A stretch of DNA of 64,000 bases from Shewanella benthica KT99 (GTDB lineage: Bacteria; Pseudomonadota; Gammaproteobacteria; Enterobacterales; Shewanellaceae), in NCBI RefSeq assembly GCF_000172075.1, contig NZ_ABIC01000002.1, forward strand, positions 110,597 through 174,596, given 5' to 3'. This document shows, in pieces, positions 1-10,249 of the stretch. The notes beneath the pieces are model-generated. The model was not told the DNA's origin. It did no database searches and saw nothing but the letters and a program-made list of their open reading frames with translations. How positions within the stretch are numbered: position 1 is the stretch's first letter; each line of letters starts with the position of its first letter. The translations under genes and the position numbers were made by a program.

Positions 1-3000
1 CATCGCCTTGACTGAGTGCTTGTTCTGAACCAAGAATGATGTTAGCAAGATCTGTTGCATCGATATTTGCATGAGCCCGACCATTTGAGTCATATGGGAG
101 TAGATCTGCTAAATCAATGCCTCTACCTATGCCGATAGCTTCAACTTCAGAAACCGTGTTGAGAACTGCAAATGCTGCAAGAGCTTGCGCTTCAGCATCT
201 GTTCCATTGGCTATCAGGCTAACAATATAGTCTCCATTGGCATCCTCTTTTAAGACGCCACGTAAGCTGCTTTGCCACTCATTGCCATAATTGGACCAGT
301 AGCGTACATTGCCGTACTCGTCAACGATCACTCTACCAGCATATACAAGTTCTTGCCCCGGAACGTAATCTGAAAGTAAGTCTGATAAGTTTTTATAATT
401 CTGATTATCATATGAATAGTAAACCCAAACATCATCCGGTGAGGTGTCGACAACATAGCTGTTGGTCTTGCCATCGGTTATGAAGTAAGTAAGATTCGTG
501 CCATCGTTTGACGCAGCCTCACCATTATTTAGCCATTCTGTGACTAGTTCAAATGCTGCCTCGTAGTTGGTTCTTCCGCCGCTATAGATAGTATCAAGAG
601 CATCTTCTAAGTTAGAAATAGCATTGTCGTCAGCCAAATTAACTGAAACGGTAACCTTAGTTCCTGTATCGAAATCGACGAGTAGGATATTCACTACACC
701 AGCATGAGAACCCGTAGCACTAGCCTTAAGGGTATTAAATATCTCTAGTAACTGATCTTTGGCTGTATCTACATTAGTGCTGCCCATGCTGCCGGATGAA
801 TCGAGAATAAAGGCGATATTGTAGTTTTCACCTTCGATAACTTGGATGCCTGTGACATCACTAACGATAACGTCGTGATCGCTGGTGCCGGTAATATTAT
901 CATCACCAGAAGTGCCTGTGTCGTAGGAATAATTATCCAGTTCAACACTAAAGCTCCCTGTAGTTGTATCACCATCGCCATCTGTGGCGACGACATTAAA
1001 GTCAATCTGGCCATCAGCGGGATCTTGAATCTCTTGATACTGATAAAACTCCCACTGGCCGGTACTTGGGGTAAACTCAACGGTAAAGATAAGCTCACCA
1101 GTTGCCGTTTGACCCAGCAAAGTATTACCCGTTTGAGTGATTAAAATGGTATCACCATCGGCTGTAAGCAGGGCATTTTCGTCGGTGCCGGTAAAGGCCA
1201 ATGAACCTATGTCGTCGGCTCCCCATTGGGTTGCTACAGTTCCCGTGGCATAGCCTATAGCTTGCGCATCAGTTGTTCCAAGGAACTCAATAGAGCTAAT
1301 AGTAAAGTCACTATTATCTGTACTGTTATTGATGCCATTATCGGTAGCTCTTATCACTAGCGTATCGAAGCCACCCTCAAGCACTTCAAATACTTCAGCA
1401 TAATCACCATCTGCGGCATTTGAGCTAAATGTTTGTGTTGCGATTAGCTGGCCATCGCGATAAAACTCGACTACGCCAACCTCAAGCTCACCACCAAACA
1501 TATTTGCAAATATAATATTGACACCATAAGCAACAGTGCCGGCATCTAGGGTAATGATGATCTCTTCAGAAGCACCAGTACCATCGGCGAACTCATGGAA
1601 ATCAACTTCATTATCGATGGGGTGGTACGGAGAACCGTCACTAATAACACCGATACCACTACCTGATTGGTTAATGCTAGCTCCAATCAAGGTTGAATCA
1701 GTCGAGGAAGTGAATCCAAGTGCTGTGATAGTAAAGCCATCAAAATCGAGTGAATCGCTATTACCACTTCCTGTCAGTGAAAACTCACCAATTAAGCTGT
1801 CTGGGATATCTATGCTTGTAACAACTTCAGCGACAGAATCTGTGATTTCGGGTGCATCATCTTCTATCGTGACGGTAAAGCTACCTTGAGTGCTACCACC
1901 GTTACCGTCGGAAACAGTAATACCAAAGCTGAGTGATAAATCATCTTCACTGCTGGTATCGAGATGATCGACAGGTGCGAGCAAGGTGACATCGTAAGTC
2001 CAATCACCAGATGTGCTATTTGCTGGAGCTGTGAGTACCACAGTCATCACAGCTAGGTATGAATTGTCCGTTTGTGAGCCTGTATAGCCAGTTAATGTAT
2101 TTGTTGTTGCATCCCAAGACCATTGAACTGTCTCGCCTCCCGATGTTAACGCATCAGCAGGGTCTGCAGGAGCTGCTGGGCCAGACAAGGCAACAGTAAG
2201 CGCATCTCCATCGACATCTTCAATACTGATAGTGCCACTAGCAGTGACAAAATTAGTGTCATCTGAGTTACCAGTGTCATCTACGAGACCATCTGCTAGC
2301 CCTTCCTCTGAGACTCGAGCTCTGGTGGTGGAAGTGATACTTGGGGTGTCATTTTCAGGGGTGACGGTGATGGTGAGCGTCGAGGTGTCATCGGTACCTG
2401 AGCCATCGGTGAGGGTGTAGGTGATCACCGGCACGTTGCCGTTGTAGTTGGCGGCGGGAGTAAAGGTGTATACGCCAGTGCTGCTGAGGCTAAAGGTGCC
2501 CACGCCGCTGATGTCAATGTCACTGCCGTCGGCAGTATGCACCGTGTTGTCACCGGCGATGGTGAAGGTGGTCACCGTTAATGGGCCATCAACACTGCTG
2601 CCATCAATGACATTGCCAGTGATCTGGGCGCTATCTTCGGCAATGGTGCGACTCTCATTGTCATCGCTGAAGTCATCATTAACTGGGGTGACTGTCAGCG
2701 TCAGGGTCGAGGTGTCATCGGTACCTGAGCCATCGGTGAGGGTGTAGGTGATCACCGGCACGTTGCCGTTGTAGTTGGCGGCGGGAGTAAAGGTGTATAC
2801 GCCAGTGCTGCTGAGGCTAAAGGTGCCCACGCCGCTGATGTCAATGTCACTGCCGTCGGCAGTATGCACCGTGTTGTCACCGGCGATGGTGAAGGTGGTC
2901 ACCGTTAATGGGCCATCAACACTGCTGCCATCAATGACATTGCCAGTGATCTGGGCGCTATCTTCGGCAATGGTGCGACTCTCATTGTCATCGCTGAAGT

Positions 3001-4726
3001 CATCATTAACTGGGGTGACTGTCAGCGTCAGGGTCGAGGTGTCATCGGTACCTGAGCCATCGGTGAGGGTGTAGGTGATCACCGGCACGTTGCCGTTGTA
3101 GTTGGCGGCGGGAGTAAAGGTGTATACGCCAGTGCTGCTGAGGCTAAAGGTGCCCACGCCGCTGATGTCAATGTCACTGCCGTCGGCAGTATGCACCGTG
3201 TTGTCACCGGCGATGGTGAAGGTGGTCACCGTTAATGGGCCATCAACACTGCTGCCATCAATGACATTGCCAGTGATCTGGGCGCTATCTTCGGCAATGG
3301 TGCGACTCTCATTGTCATCGCTGAAGTCATCATTAACTGGGGTGACTGTCAGCGTCAGCGTCGAGGTGTCATCGGTACCTGAGCCATCGGTGAGGGTGTA
3401 GGTGATCACCGGCACGTTGCCGTTGTAGTTGGCGGCGGGAGTAAAGGTGTATACGCCAGTGCTGCTGAGGCTAAAGGTGCCCACGCCGCTGATGTCAATG
3501 TCACTGCCGTCGGCAGTATGCACCGTGTTGTCACCGGCGATGGTGAAGGTGGTCACCGTTAATGGGCCATCAACACTGCTGCCATCAATGACATTGCCAG
3601 TGATCTGGGCGCTATCTTCGGCAATGGTGCGACTCTCATTGTCATCGCTGAAGTCATTATTGATTGGGTCAACGGTGATGGTCAGAGTCGCAGTAGAGCC
3701 GGTATTCGTGGTGTAGGTGATGACAGGTACTGTGCCGTTCCAGTTGTCATTTGGCGTGAAGGTATAAGAGCCATCCGCATTGATGACCAGTTCGCCGCCT
3801 TCAAGTTCGACGGTCGTGCCTGCTGTGTAGGTTTCACCGTTCACTTTGAAGCTAATAACGGAGAGGTCGCTGTCGATGTCTGAATCGTTATCTAATACAT
3901 TGCCTGTGGCTACGGTGTCTTCTGCAACGGTATTACTGTCGTTAGCTAGGATGCTTGGATCGTCTACAGGTGTTACTTCGATGGTTACAGTGGCTGTCCC
4001 GCCAGTATTAGTGGTGTAGGTAATATCTGGAACCGTGCCGTTCCAATTGTCGTTTGGTGTAAATGTAAAGGTGCCGTCTTCGTTGATGACTAACGTACCA
4101 CCTTCAAGTTCTGCTTCTGTTCCTGCGGTGAAAGTGTCGCCATCAACGGAAAATGTATCGATTGTGAGTTCAGTATCACTATCAAAGTCATTGTCTAACA
4201 GATTGCCTGTGGCGACACCATCTTCTTCGATGGTGTAACTATCATTGCTAATGATGCTAGGCGAGTCATTGCTTCTGATGCCTTCGTTATTGAATACTGA
4301 GAAGTTCGATTGGGGGGCGGCGGCAGTATTGAAGCCAGAATCTGCTTGGGTTTCATCTCCGTTACGTCCCAGAGAGACGAAGTCTCCTCCTTCATTACCA
4401 TTGGTGCCAGCACCTGCCGCAGTTTCTGGCCCTTCAGTTGGATCTTCACCAGCTAAAATTTGGTCTTGAATAGCTTGTATTTCATTAATAGCAGATAAGT
4501 CTATATCTGATAAAGAGGTTACTTCACTTGCTGAAGCTTGATTGGAGTAGCTAGTGCCATCTTCATACACGATCTCTAACTCTGCACTTTCTTCTATAAA
4601 TAATGCAGCGCCAACAGGAAGTTGTTCACCTTGTGCAAGGAGTCGTTTATCACCGTTTATTTCTACAGTGATATCCCCATTTGCAATCAAAACCTGTCCA
4701 TGTTGTGTGGTGATTAAAGATTTCAT
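1..4726 (-). CDS. bpfA: Giant BpfA/LapA-type repeat adhesin with vWA domain (5' part; C-terminus beyond window)
   Basis: Surface adhesin of the type I secretion class, open from ATG 4724-4726 to the left edge (at least 1575 residues). The N-terminus (about 1-100) is a LapA-like retention module, followed by TAAG at residues 102-105, the sequence that LapG-type periplasmic proteases cut. Next come cadherin/VCBS-like modules of about 100 residues with TFTP-N-N-G-T/N-VP-ITYT signatures, four of them in nearly identical tandem copies. A von Willebrand A domain follows, with the metal-ion (MIDAS) motif DSSGSMGS at residues 1309-1316. In Shewanella, bpfA lies beside hemY with its transporter genes downstream; the same position here suggests the symbol, which is inferred. 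A second adhesin gene and a terminator lie just upstream. The RTX C-terminus is not visible. Confidence 0.85.
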   Translation of the reverse strand, partial: MKSLITTQHGQVLIANGDITVEINGDKRLLAQGEQLPVGAALFIEESAELEIVYEDGTSYSNQASASEVTSLSDIDLSAINEIQAIQDQILAGEDPTEGPETAAGAGTNGNEGGDFVSLGRNGDETQADSGFNTAAAPQSNFSVFNNEGIRSNDSPSIISNDSYTIEEDGVATGNLLDNDFDSDTELTIDTFSVDGDTFTAGTEAELEGGTLVINEDGTFTFTPNDNWNGTVPDITYTTNTGGTATVTIEVTPVDDPSILANDSNTVAEDTVATGNVLDNDSDIDSDLSVISFKVNGETYTAGTTVELEGGELVINADGSYTFTPNDNWNGTVPVITYTTNTGSTATLTITVDPINNDFSDDNESRTIAEDSAQITGNVIDGSSVDGPLTVTTFTIAGDNTVHTADGSDIDISGVGTFSLSSTGVYTFTPAANYNGNVPVITYTLTDGSGTDDTSTLTLTVTPVNDDFSDDNESRTIAEDSAQITGNVIDGSSVDGPLTVTTFTIAGDNTVHTADGSDIDISGVGTFSLSSTGVYTFTPAANYNGNVPVITYTLTDGSGTDDTSTLTLTVTPVNDDFSDDNESRTIAEDSAQITGNVIDGSSVDGPLTVTTFTIAGDNTVHTADGSDIDISGVGTFSLSSTGVYTFTPAANYNGNVPVITYTLTDGSGTDDTSTLTLTVTPVNDDFSDDNESRTIAEDSAQITGNVIDGSSVDGPLTVTTFTIAGDNTVHTADGSDIDISGVGTFSLSSTGVYTFTPAANYNGNVPVITYTLTDGSGTDDTSTLTITVTPENDTPSITSTTRARVSEEGLADGLVDDTGNSDDTNFVTASGTISIEDVDGDALTVALSGPAAPADPADALTSGGETVQWSWDATTNTLTGYTGSQTDNSYLAVMTVVLTAPANSTSGDWTYDVTLLAPVDHLDTSSEDDLSLSFGITVSDGNGGSTQGSFTVTIEDDAPEITDSVAEVVTSIDIPDSLIGEFSLTGSGNSDSLDFDGFTITALGFTSSTDSTLIGASINQSGSGIGVISDGSPYHPIDNEVDFHEFADGTGASEEIIITLDAGTVAYGVNIIFANMFGGELEVGVVEFYRDGQLIATQTFSSNAADGDYAEVFEVLEGGFDTLVIRATDNGINNSTDNSDFTISSIEFLGTTDAQAIGYATGTVATQWGADDIGSLAFTGTDENALLTADGDTILITQTGNTLLGQTATGELIFTVEFTPSTGQWEFYQYQEIQDPADGQIDFNVVATDGDGDTTTGSFSVELDNYSYDTGTSGDDNITGTSDHDVIVSDVTGIQVIEGENYNIAFILDSSGSMGSTNVDTAKDQLLEIFNTLKASATGSHAGVVNILLVDFDTGTKVTVSVNLADDNAISNLEDALDTIYSGGRTNYEAAFELVTEWLNNGEAASNDGTNLTYFITDGKTNSYVVDTSPDDVWVYYSYDNQNYKNLSDLLSDYVPGQELVYAGRVIVDEYGNVRYWSNYGNEWQSSLRGVLKEDANGDYIVSLIANGTDAEAQALAAFAVLNTVSEVEAIGIGRGIDLADLLPYDSNGRAHANIDATDLANIILGSEQALSQGD
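2379..3654. repeat. Four near-identical 327-bp tandem repeats inside the adhesin gene
   Basis: Unit boundaries recur at 2379, 2706, 3033 and 3360, a period of exactly 327 bp (109 codons), so the reading frame is kept whatever the copy number. The copies are almost identical at the DNA level, and the last one diverges near 3654. Each encodes one cadherin-like module running from DDNESRTIAEDSAQ to TPVND. Such identity points to recent duplication or gene conversion. Confidence 0.95.
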
Positions 4727-4918
4727 ACTTAGCTCCAAGCAAATAACGTTAACAGTGCAGCTCTGGTAAACCCTTTACCTAATGTCAGCAGCGTATTGAT
4801 ACAATCTGAGCGGAAAGGTTAACGCATGTAAATACCGGCGTCAATTTGTTGGCGTATTTATATCTGGAAGTTGGTAAGTCGATAGTTTTATTGCCTAGGC
4901 CTGGCCTACAGTAAAGAT

Positions 4919-4942
4919 AAAACCGCTAAATGTAGCGGTTTT
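4919..4942 (-). terminator. Rho-independent terminator after the second adhesin gene
   Basis: Perfect 9-bp arms (4919-4927 and 4934-4942; core ACCGCT/AGCGGT) with a 6-nt loop, followed on the minus strand by a T-rich run. It lies 28 bp past the stop codon at 4970, so it separates transcription of the 1759-residue adhesin from the partial adhesin gene downstream. Confidence 0.8.
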
Positions 4943-4969
4943 GTGAATCGATTTTATTTTGATTTGGGT

Positions 4970-7900
4970 TTATGGGATCGTGTCAATAATTAGTGCACTG
5001 TCTGTGAGGAGATTGTTAATTACTTGAATGTCTGTGAAGTTATTAGCATTGGTTAAGTCGACCCCGTTGATCACTATGGTAAGAGTAATGCCTCCAGCAC
5101 CTAGGCCATCAGAATCGACATAAATCTCGGTGTTTCCGTTCACGAAATTAAAGTCTAAATAATCAGCTAAACTAACGGCGTTGCTATCTTCACCCACTAA
5201 TATATCTGCTAGGTTTAAAACATCGATCGTAGGGTCGAAGTTATAAACAGTATCTGTGCTACCATCATCTGAACCTATTTCCCAAATGAAAGTGTCTTCA
5301 TCTGTATCTACACCACCATCAAGAGAATCAGATCCCTGGCCCCCAATAAGGATGTCGCTACCCATTCCACCATCTAATGAATCGTCTCCCAGGCCTGAAG
5401 CTAAGTAATCTGCACTGGCTCCGCCCACGAGGGCATCGACTCCAGTCGTTCCAGTTACAAAGTTATATGCACCAGGATCAATATCAGGATCTAGAATTAT
5501 TGTGAAGTGACCATCATTATCGACAGTGAAAGGTATAGCATCACCATCTCCGTCAGTTGCGTTATAAGCAAACTCAATATGCAGCGGGAACTCCGCTAAA
5601 CTTGTTGTAGAAGAGAGGGCTAAAACTTGAAAATCCTCTCCACTAATATAGGTTATTTCAATTGATAAGATGGTTAATGAATTTGGAGCTAGTTCTTCTA
5701 TGGTTAATGTGGGGCTAATACTGGTATTAACCAGTTTGGTGGAGCCATCTGAGTACCTGACAAGGTAGGTAATCGTGCTTGAGCCTGAATGGTTTCCATT
5801 ATTGTTAGTACCTAAACTGATCGCTGCTAAGGTAGTGCCTTGGGTTATTCCATCGCCATAGGTAAATTTGATGGCTTCACCTGCATGGATAGAAGTTTGT
5901 GGACCAACACCTATGCCATGACTGTTTGAATTGATGTTTGATTCTGTTGTGACGTTATTTACCGTAATTGTTCCGGAAATAACAGTAATTGGCATGTTTG
6001 CTTGCCCTTCATTGGTATAAATGGTGCCATCAAAATCAACGTAATATGAGCCACTGTTATTTGCAGGGGCACTAGCTAAATCGTAATCAATGAGAACTTC
6101 TGAGTCTAGTTCATCAAGCAGAGTAAATAGGTAGTCAATACTACCGTCGGCGGAAGTTACTGCCGATAAAGTAAATATCTCAGTCCCATCAGCTGTCGCT
6201 ATTAACGTATTGCCATTCATTGAGTAACTTAAATCAAATCCATTGTGTTTGAGACCCGCGGTAAGTACGCTAAAATCAACAGAGCCAAAACCATCGGCAC
6301 CAGGAGCAAATAAATCGTCCGAGTACATCTGACCTACAGTGTGAGAGATGCTAGGTGTAGCGAGTTCATTTACTTCATCAATAGGCGAGTCATCTTCTAT
6401 GGATATAACTAAGTTAGTATTAATATCCCCATGGCCATCGTTGATCGTTGCACCAAAGCTCAATGCAATAATATCTTCTACATCATTAATACTGTGGTCT
6501 AAAGATTCATATAAAGTCACTGAGTAGTCGAAGCTGAATTGTGATGCGCCGGCTGTTACAGATGATAATACAATCGTCATGACAAGAGTTGAACCTACCA
6601 TTCCAGTGAGTGTTTTTGAGCCACTGTCCCACGTCCAGATCACCAATTCCCCGCCGGAATTTACGTTACTTAAGGGTCCGCTGAGTGATACGGTAAAGGC
6701 TAATTCATCAGCAGCATCAACATCAGTAAAGGTTACGCTACCCATTGCAACGGTAAAATCTGTGGTATCGGTGGGAACACCTATATTGTCTATCAAACCA
6801 TTGGTTAAGCCTTCTTCAGACACTGAAATAGTAGTCGCACTGACTATTTCTGGCAGGTCATTGGTGCCGGTAATGGTGAGGTTAACGGTCTTGGTGTCAC
6901 TGCCGCCATCATTATCGGTGACGCTGACCTCGAAGCTCAAGGTGATGGTTTCGCCCAGGGCGAGGAACTGCACCACAGAGTTGAGTATGCTGTAATCCCA
7001 ACTGTCACTGTCAACGCTAAAACCATCGATGAGTCCCTGTATTTCGCCGGCGGTGAGTGCATTGGTTAAGCTGCCGCCACTCCAGCTAATATTGTTGTTA
7101 TAGACTTCACTGACACTGTGGGTGTTATTGATATCCACATCGGTGAAGCTGAGTGCGCCGCTGTCGCTGAGGTTCGGGTCGGTAGCATCTTCGGTGACGC
7201 CGCCAGTCATGTCGACGGTCAAGACCGGATCGTCATTGGTGCCGGTAATGGTGAGGTTAACGGTCTTGGTGTCGGTGCCGCCGTCATTATCGGTGACGGT
7301 GACCTCGAAGCTCAAGGTGATGGTTTCGCCCAGGGCGAGGAACTGCACCACAGAGTTGAGTATGCTGTAATCCCAACTGTCATTGTCTACCGTGAAGCCA
7401 TCGATGAGTCCCTGTATTTCGCCGGCGGTGAGTGCGTTGGTTAAGCTGCCGTCACTCCAGCTAATATCGCCGTTGTAGACTTCACTGACACTGTGGGTGT
7501 TATTGATGTCCACATCGGTGAAGCTGAGTGCACCGCTGTCGCTGAGGTTCGGGTCGGTAGCATCTTCGCTGACGCCGCCAGTCATGTCGACGGTCAAGAC
7601 CGGATCGTCATTGGTGCCGGTAATGGTGATTGTGACGAGTTGCGTATCGGTTGCGCCGAACTCATCGATGACGGTAACGAGGAAGTTCTCAACAACCTGT
7701 TCCCCTTCGGCAAGGCTGTCGGCCGCACTATTGTCTAAGGTGTAGGTCCACTCGCCTGTATTTGGGTCTATGACAAAACTACCTAGAGCTGAGGTATTGT
7801 CACCACTCCAGGTTAGGCTTGCGCCGTCATCTACATCTGCCGCTGTTAAAGTACCAGTAGTGGAAGCTGTCTGTGGATCGTCTACTTCAGTAATGGTTCC

Positions 7901-10249
7901 CGAAGCGTCCCCGAGTGATGAAGTGATGACAGGACTATCGTTAGTACCAAATATGGTGATGGTCACCAGTTGAGTATCGGTGCCACCAAATTCATCGGTA
8001 ACTGTGACCCAGAATTCTTCTTGAATTGATTGGCCCTCAGCTAAACTGTCGGCGGCATCGTTGTCTAAGTTATAGATCCACGCGCCAGTATCCGGATCTA
8101 TAGAGAAGCTACCTAAGCTGCCAGTTGCATCGCCACTCCAAGTGAGTACTGCGCCGTTGTCGACATCGGTCGCTTCGAGCATGCCTGTTGCTGTTGGGCT
8201 TCCTGAAACGACTGTACCATCATCGAGATTACCCGCTTCTATCACAGTGCCTGTATCGTAGCCGCCACCTTCTTGCTCTTCTGGGGGGCTAATGATTGGA
8301 TTGTCGTTGGTGCCGGTAATGGTGATGGTGACGAGTTGCGTATCGGTTGCGCCGAACTCATCGATGACGGTAACGAGGAAGTTCTCAACAACCTGTTCCC
8401 CTTCGGCAAGCCTGTCAGACGCACTATTGCCTAAAGTGTAAGTCCACTCGCCAGTGCTTGGGTCGATGACAAAGCTACCGTAGCTAGAGATGTCGTTACC
8501 AGACCAGCTAAGTACTGCACCATTATCGACATCTGTAGCTGTTAAAGTTCCAGTTGCAATGGATGTTTGAGGATCATCTACTTCCGTTACCGCACCCGTG
8601 GCATTTTCAATGCCCGAGGTTATTGTTGGCGCATCGTTTGTACCATTAACGGTGATAGTGATAATCTGGGTTTGAGTTGCGCCAAAGTCGTCTGTTACTG
8701 TTACGGTAAATAGATCGGTAACGACTTCTCCTTCAGATAAGCTATCTGCCAATACGTTATCTAAGGTATAGGTCCATTCGCCAGTTATAGGGTCAATGAC
8801 TAAACTACCATAGATTCCATTAGCGTCTCCGCTCCAGATTAAAACTGAACCATTATCGACATCGGTGGCTGCTAAGCTGCCTGTCGCAATAACGATGCCG
8901 GGAACGAGTGTACCGTCATCCTCGTTACCCGCTTCGATGACTAAACCTTGGTCACCTGGGAGGATTGGACCATCTGGACCATCTGGGTCAATAATTACGA
9001 TAACTGGGTTATCGTTGGTACCTGTGATTGTGATGGACAGGGTGACCAGTACACTATCGCCATCGGTATCCGTAAGCTGATAAGTAAATATTTCAGTAAC
9101 TTGCTCTCCTTCAGCTAATGCTTGTATGTGATCTAATGAGTTATCTAATTGATAGGTATAACTACCGTCTGCGGAGATTTGTAATAGACCAAAGCTACCT
9201 GAAATCCCTGTAGTGTCCGACACTGCTATAGTGGCCCCGTCAGAGTTCGAAACTTGTGACACGATTGCCGAGTCGGCTCCTTGGGTATCGTTAAGTAAAA
9301 CATTGCCAGTAATAGACACGTTCCCGTCTTCTGCGACGCTGTTACTATCATCTGCTCCGCTTGGACTATCGTCGATAATGTTAACTGTGATTGTTGATAA
9401 AGTGGTGTTACCGGCAAGATCGGTCACTAAGATTGTAAATGTTTGTGAGAAAGTATCGGATGTAGCATTGTCTACACTATTGATAAGAGTGAAATTATAA
9501 TCCAGCATACCGGTATCTGGATCTAAGCTAGTTATCACTAATATGCCGTTATCTGTTGCTATGGTTAATGGACCTAAAAATATGCCTCCAACAACAATAT
9601 TTATGCCATGAATTGTTAGGCTCCCTATTCCTGCTGGTATATCAAATTTCAGACTATTTGACTGAGTTAAAGCGGTTACTAACGGGCTTGATCCTTGCAA
9701 AAGGTTGGCTTCCAGTAGAGTCACGCTGCTTGCATCTAGTGTTGGAAGACTTGGGATCTCGGCGGTTAAAATCAAGGGGTCTTCTGTTGGGGCGGGAGCT
9801 AAGTCAAAACCTGTAGTGTCATATCCGGCTCCTGCTAATGTCTCATCACCGGTTCTACCTAAGGTTACATAGTCTGAGCTAGCTTGATTTCCTCCACTGC
9901 CAGCGGCGGTTTCAGGGAGCGCAGCGGTAGGATCTTTACCCGATAAAATTTGGGCTTGTAAGGCGGCAATTTCAGCATCTGCTGCAACGGGTGCTGTAGA
10001 AAATTCAGTAACCGCTCCTAAGGCGCTTTCTGGTATGGGGTCGGCAAAGCTTGTTTCAGTAATTATGCTGCCATCTGCCATCTGTAAGATGAACTGAGAA
10101 TTTGGTGGAAAAATAAGCTGTTCGCCATCCCTAATAAGATCGCCTATAGTCACATCTTTGATGTTACCTTGCTCATCCTTGGCCTTTAATTGACCCACAA
10201 GCTTGGTGACAACCGCGTCTTGCCCTGCTATTGAAACACCCATAATCAT
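4970..10249 (-). CDS. LapA-like type I-secreted adhesin with VCBS repeats and RTX C-terminus
   Basis: Complete 1759-residue protein. The N-terminal retention module (about 1-110) ends in TAAG at residues 114-117, the expected LapG-type cut site. The body is a series of VCBS domains of about 100-125 residues with WSGD..GSFVIDP.TGEWTYTLDN and TVTDEFG.TDTQ.VTITI.GTND signatures. Near the C-terminus, glycine/aspartate nonapeptides (GLGDDSLDGG, GQGSDSLDGG) are RTX calcium-binding repeats. The last 100 or so residues look like the VCA0849-type type I secretion target domain. It resembles the downstream adhesin in architecture but has its own repeats, so it is probably a paralogue. No transporter is encoded in the window. 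It may anchor in the outer membrane until the retention module is cleaved. Confidence 0.9.
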   Translation of the reverse strand: MIMGVSIAGQDAVVTKLVGQLKAKDEQGNIKDVTIGDLIRDGEQLIFPPNSQFILQMADGSIITETSFADPIPESALGAVTEFSTAPVAADAEIAALQAQILSGKDPTAALPETAAGSGGNQASSDYVTLGRTGDETLAGAGYDTTGFDLAPAPTEDPLILTAEIPSLPTLDASSVTLLEANLLQGSSPLVTALTQSNSLKFDIPAGIGSLTIHGINIVVGGIFLGPLTIATDNGILVITSLDPDTGMLDYNFTLINSVDNATSDTFSQTFTILVTDLAGNTTLSTITVNIIDDSPSGADDSNSVAEDGNVSITGNVLLNDTQGADSAIVSQVSNSDGATIAVSDTTGISGSFGLLQISADGSYTYQLDNSLDHIQALAEGEQVTEIFTYQLTDTDGDSVLVTLSITITGTNDNPVIVIIDPDGPDGPILPGDQGLVIEAGNEDDGTLVPGIVIATGSLAATDVDNGSVLIWSGDANGIYGSLVIDPITGEWTYTLDNVLADSLSEGEVVTDLFTVTVTDDFGATQTQIITITVNGTNDAPTITSGIENATGAVTEVDDPQTSIATGTLTATDVDNGAVLSWSGNDISSYGSFVIDPSTGEWTYTLGNSASDRLAEGEQVVENFLVTVIDEFGATDTQLVTITITGTNDNPIISPPEEQEGGGYDTGTVIEAGNLDDGTVVSGSPTATGMLEATDVDNGAVLTWSGDATGSLGSFSIDPDTGAWIYNLDNDAADSLAEGQSIQEEFWVTVTDEFGGTDTQLVTITIFGTNDSPVITSSLGDASGTITEVDDPQTASTTGTLTAADVDDGASLTWSGDNTSALGSFVIDPNTGEWTYTLDNSAADSLAEGEQVVENFLVTVIDEFGATDTQLVTITITGTNDDPVLTVDMTGGVSEDATDPNLSDSGALSFTDVDINNTHSVSEVYNGDISWSDGSLTNALTAGEIQGLIDGFTVDNDSWDYSILNSVVQFLALGETITLSFEVTVTDNDGGTDTKTVNLTITGTNDDPVLTVDMTGGVTEDATDPNLSDSGALSFTDVDINNTHSVSEVYNNNISWSGGSLTNALTAGEIQGLIDGFSVDSDSWDYSILNSVVQFLALGETITLSFEVSVTDNDGGSDTKTVNLTITGTNDLPEIVSATTISVSEEGLTNGLIDNIGVPTDTTDFTVAMGSVTFTDVDAADELAFTVSLSGPLSNVNSGGELVIWTWDSGSKTLTGMVGSTLVMTIVLSSVTAGASQFSFDYSVTLYESLDHSINDVEDIIALSFGATINDGHGDINTNLVISIEDDSPIDEVNELATPSISHTVGQMYSDDLFAPGADGFGSVDFSVLTAGLKHNGFDLSYSMNGNTLIATADGTEIFTLSAVTSADGSIDYLFTLLDELDSEVLIDYDLASAPANNSGSYYVDFDGTIYTNEGQANMPITVISGTITVNNVTTESNINSNSHGIGVGPQTSIHAGEAIKFTYGDGITQGTTLAAISLGTNNNGNHSGSSTITYLVRYSDGSTKLVNTSISPTLTIEELAPNSLTILSIEITYISGEDFQVLALSSTTSLAEFPLHIEFAYNATDGDGDAIPFTVDNDGHFTIILDPDIDPGAYNFVTGTTGVDALVGGASADYLASGLGDDSLDGGMGSDILIGGQGSDSLDGGVDTDEDTFIWEIGSDDGSTDTVYNFDPTIDVLNLADILVGEDSNAVSLADYLDFNFVNGNTEIYVDSDGLGAGGITLTIVINGVDLTNANNFTDIQVINNLLTDSALIIDTIP
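6857..7606. repeat. Two 375-bp tandem repeats in the second adhesin
   Basis: Two near-identical units (6857-7231 and 7232-7606), each encoding a 125-residue VCBS module that contains GGVSEDATDPNLSDSGALSF or a close variant. The period is a multiple of three, so copy changes would keep the frame. Looser VCBS repeats continue on both sides at the protein level. Confidence 0.9.

Noticed and set aside
2379..3654. CRISPR-like or satellite array
   Set aside because: Units are 327 bp with no spacers, in one coding frame, encoding cadherin-like modules.
2232..3716. Repeated plus-strand open frames of about 99 residues opposite the adhesin repeats
   Set aside because: They are antisense shadows of the 327-bp repeats, identical in each unit, with no ribosome sites and no protein-like features.
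6579..9816. Plus-strand frames opposite the second adhesin
   Set aside because: Low-complexity antisense shadows; the minus-strand protein has clear VCBS and RTX signatures.
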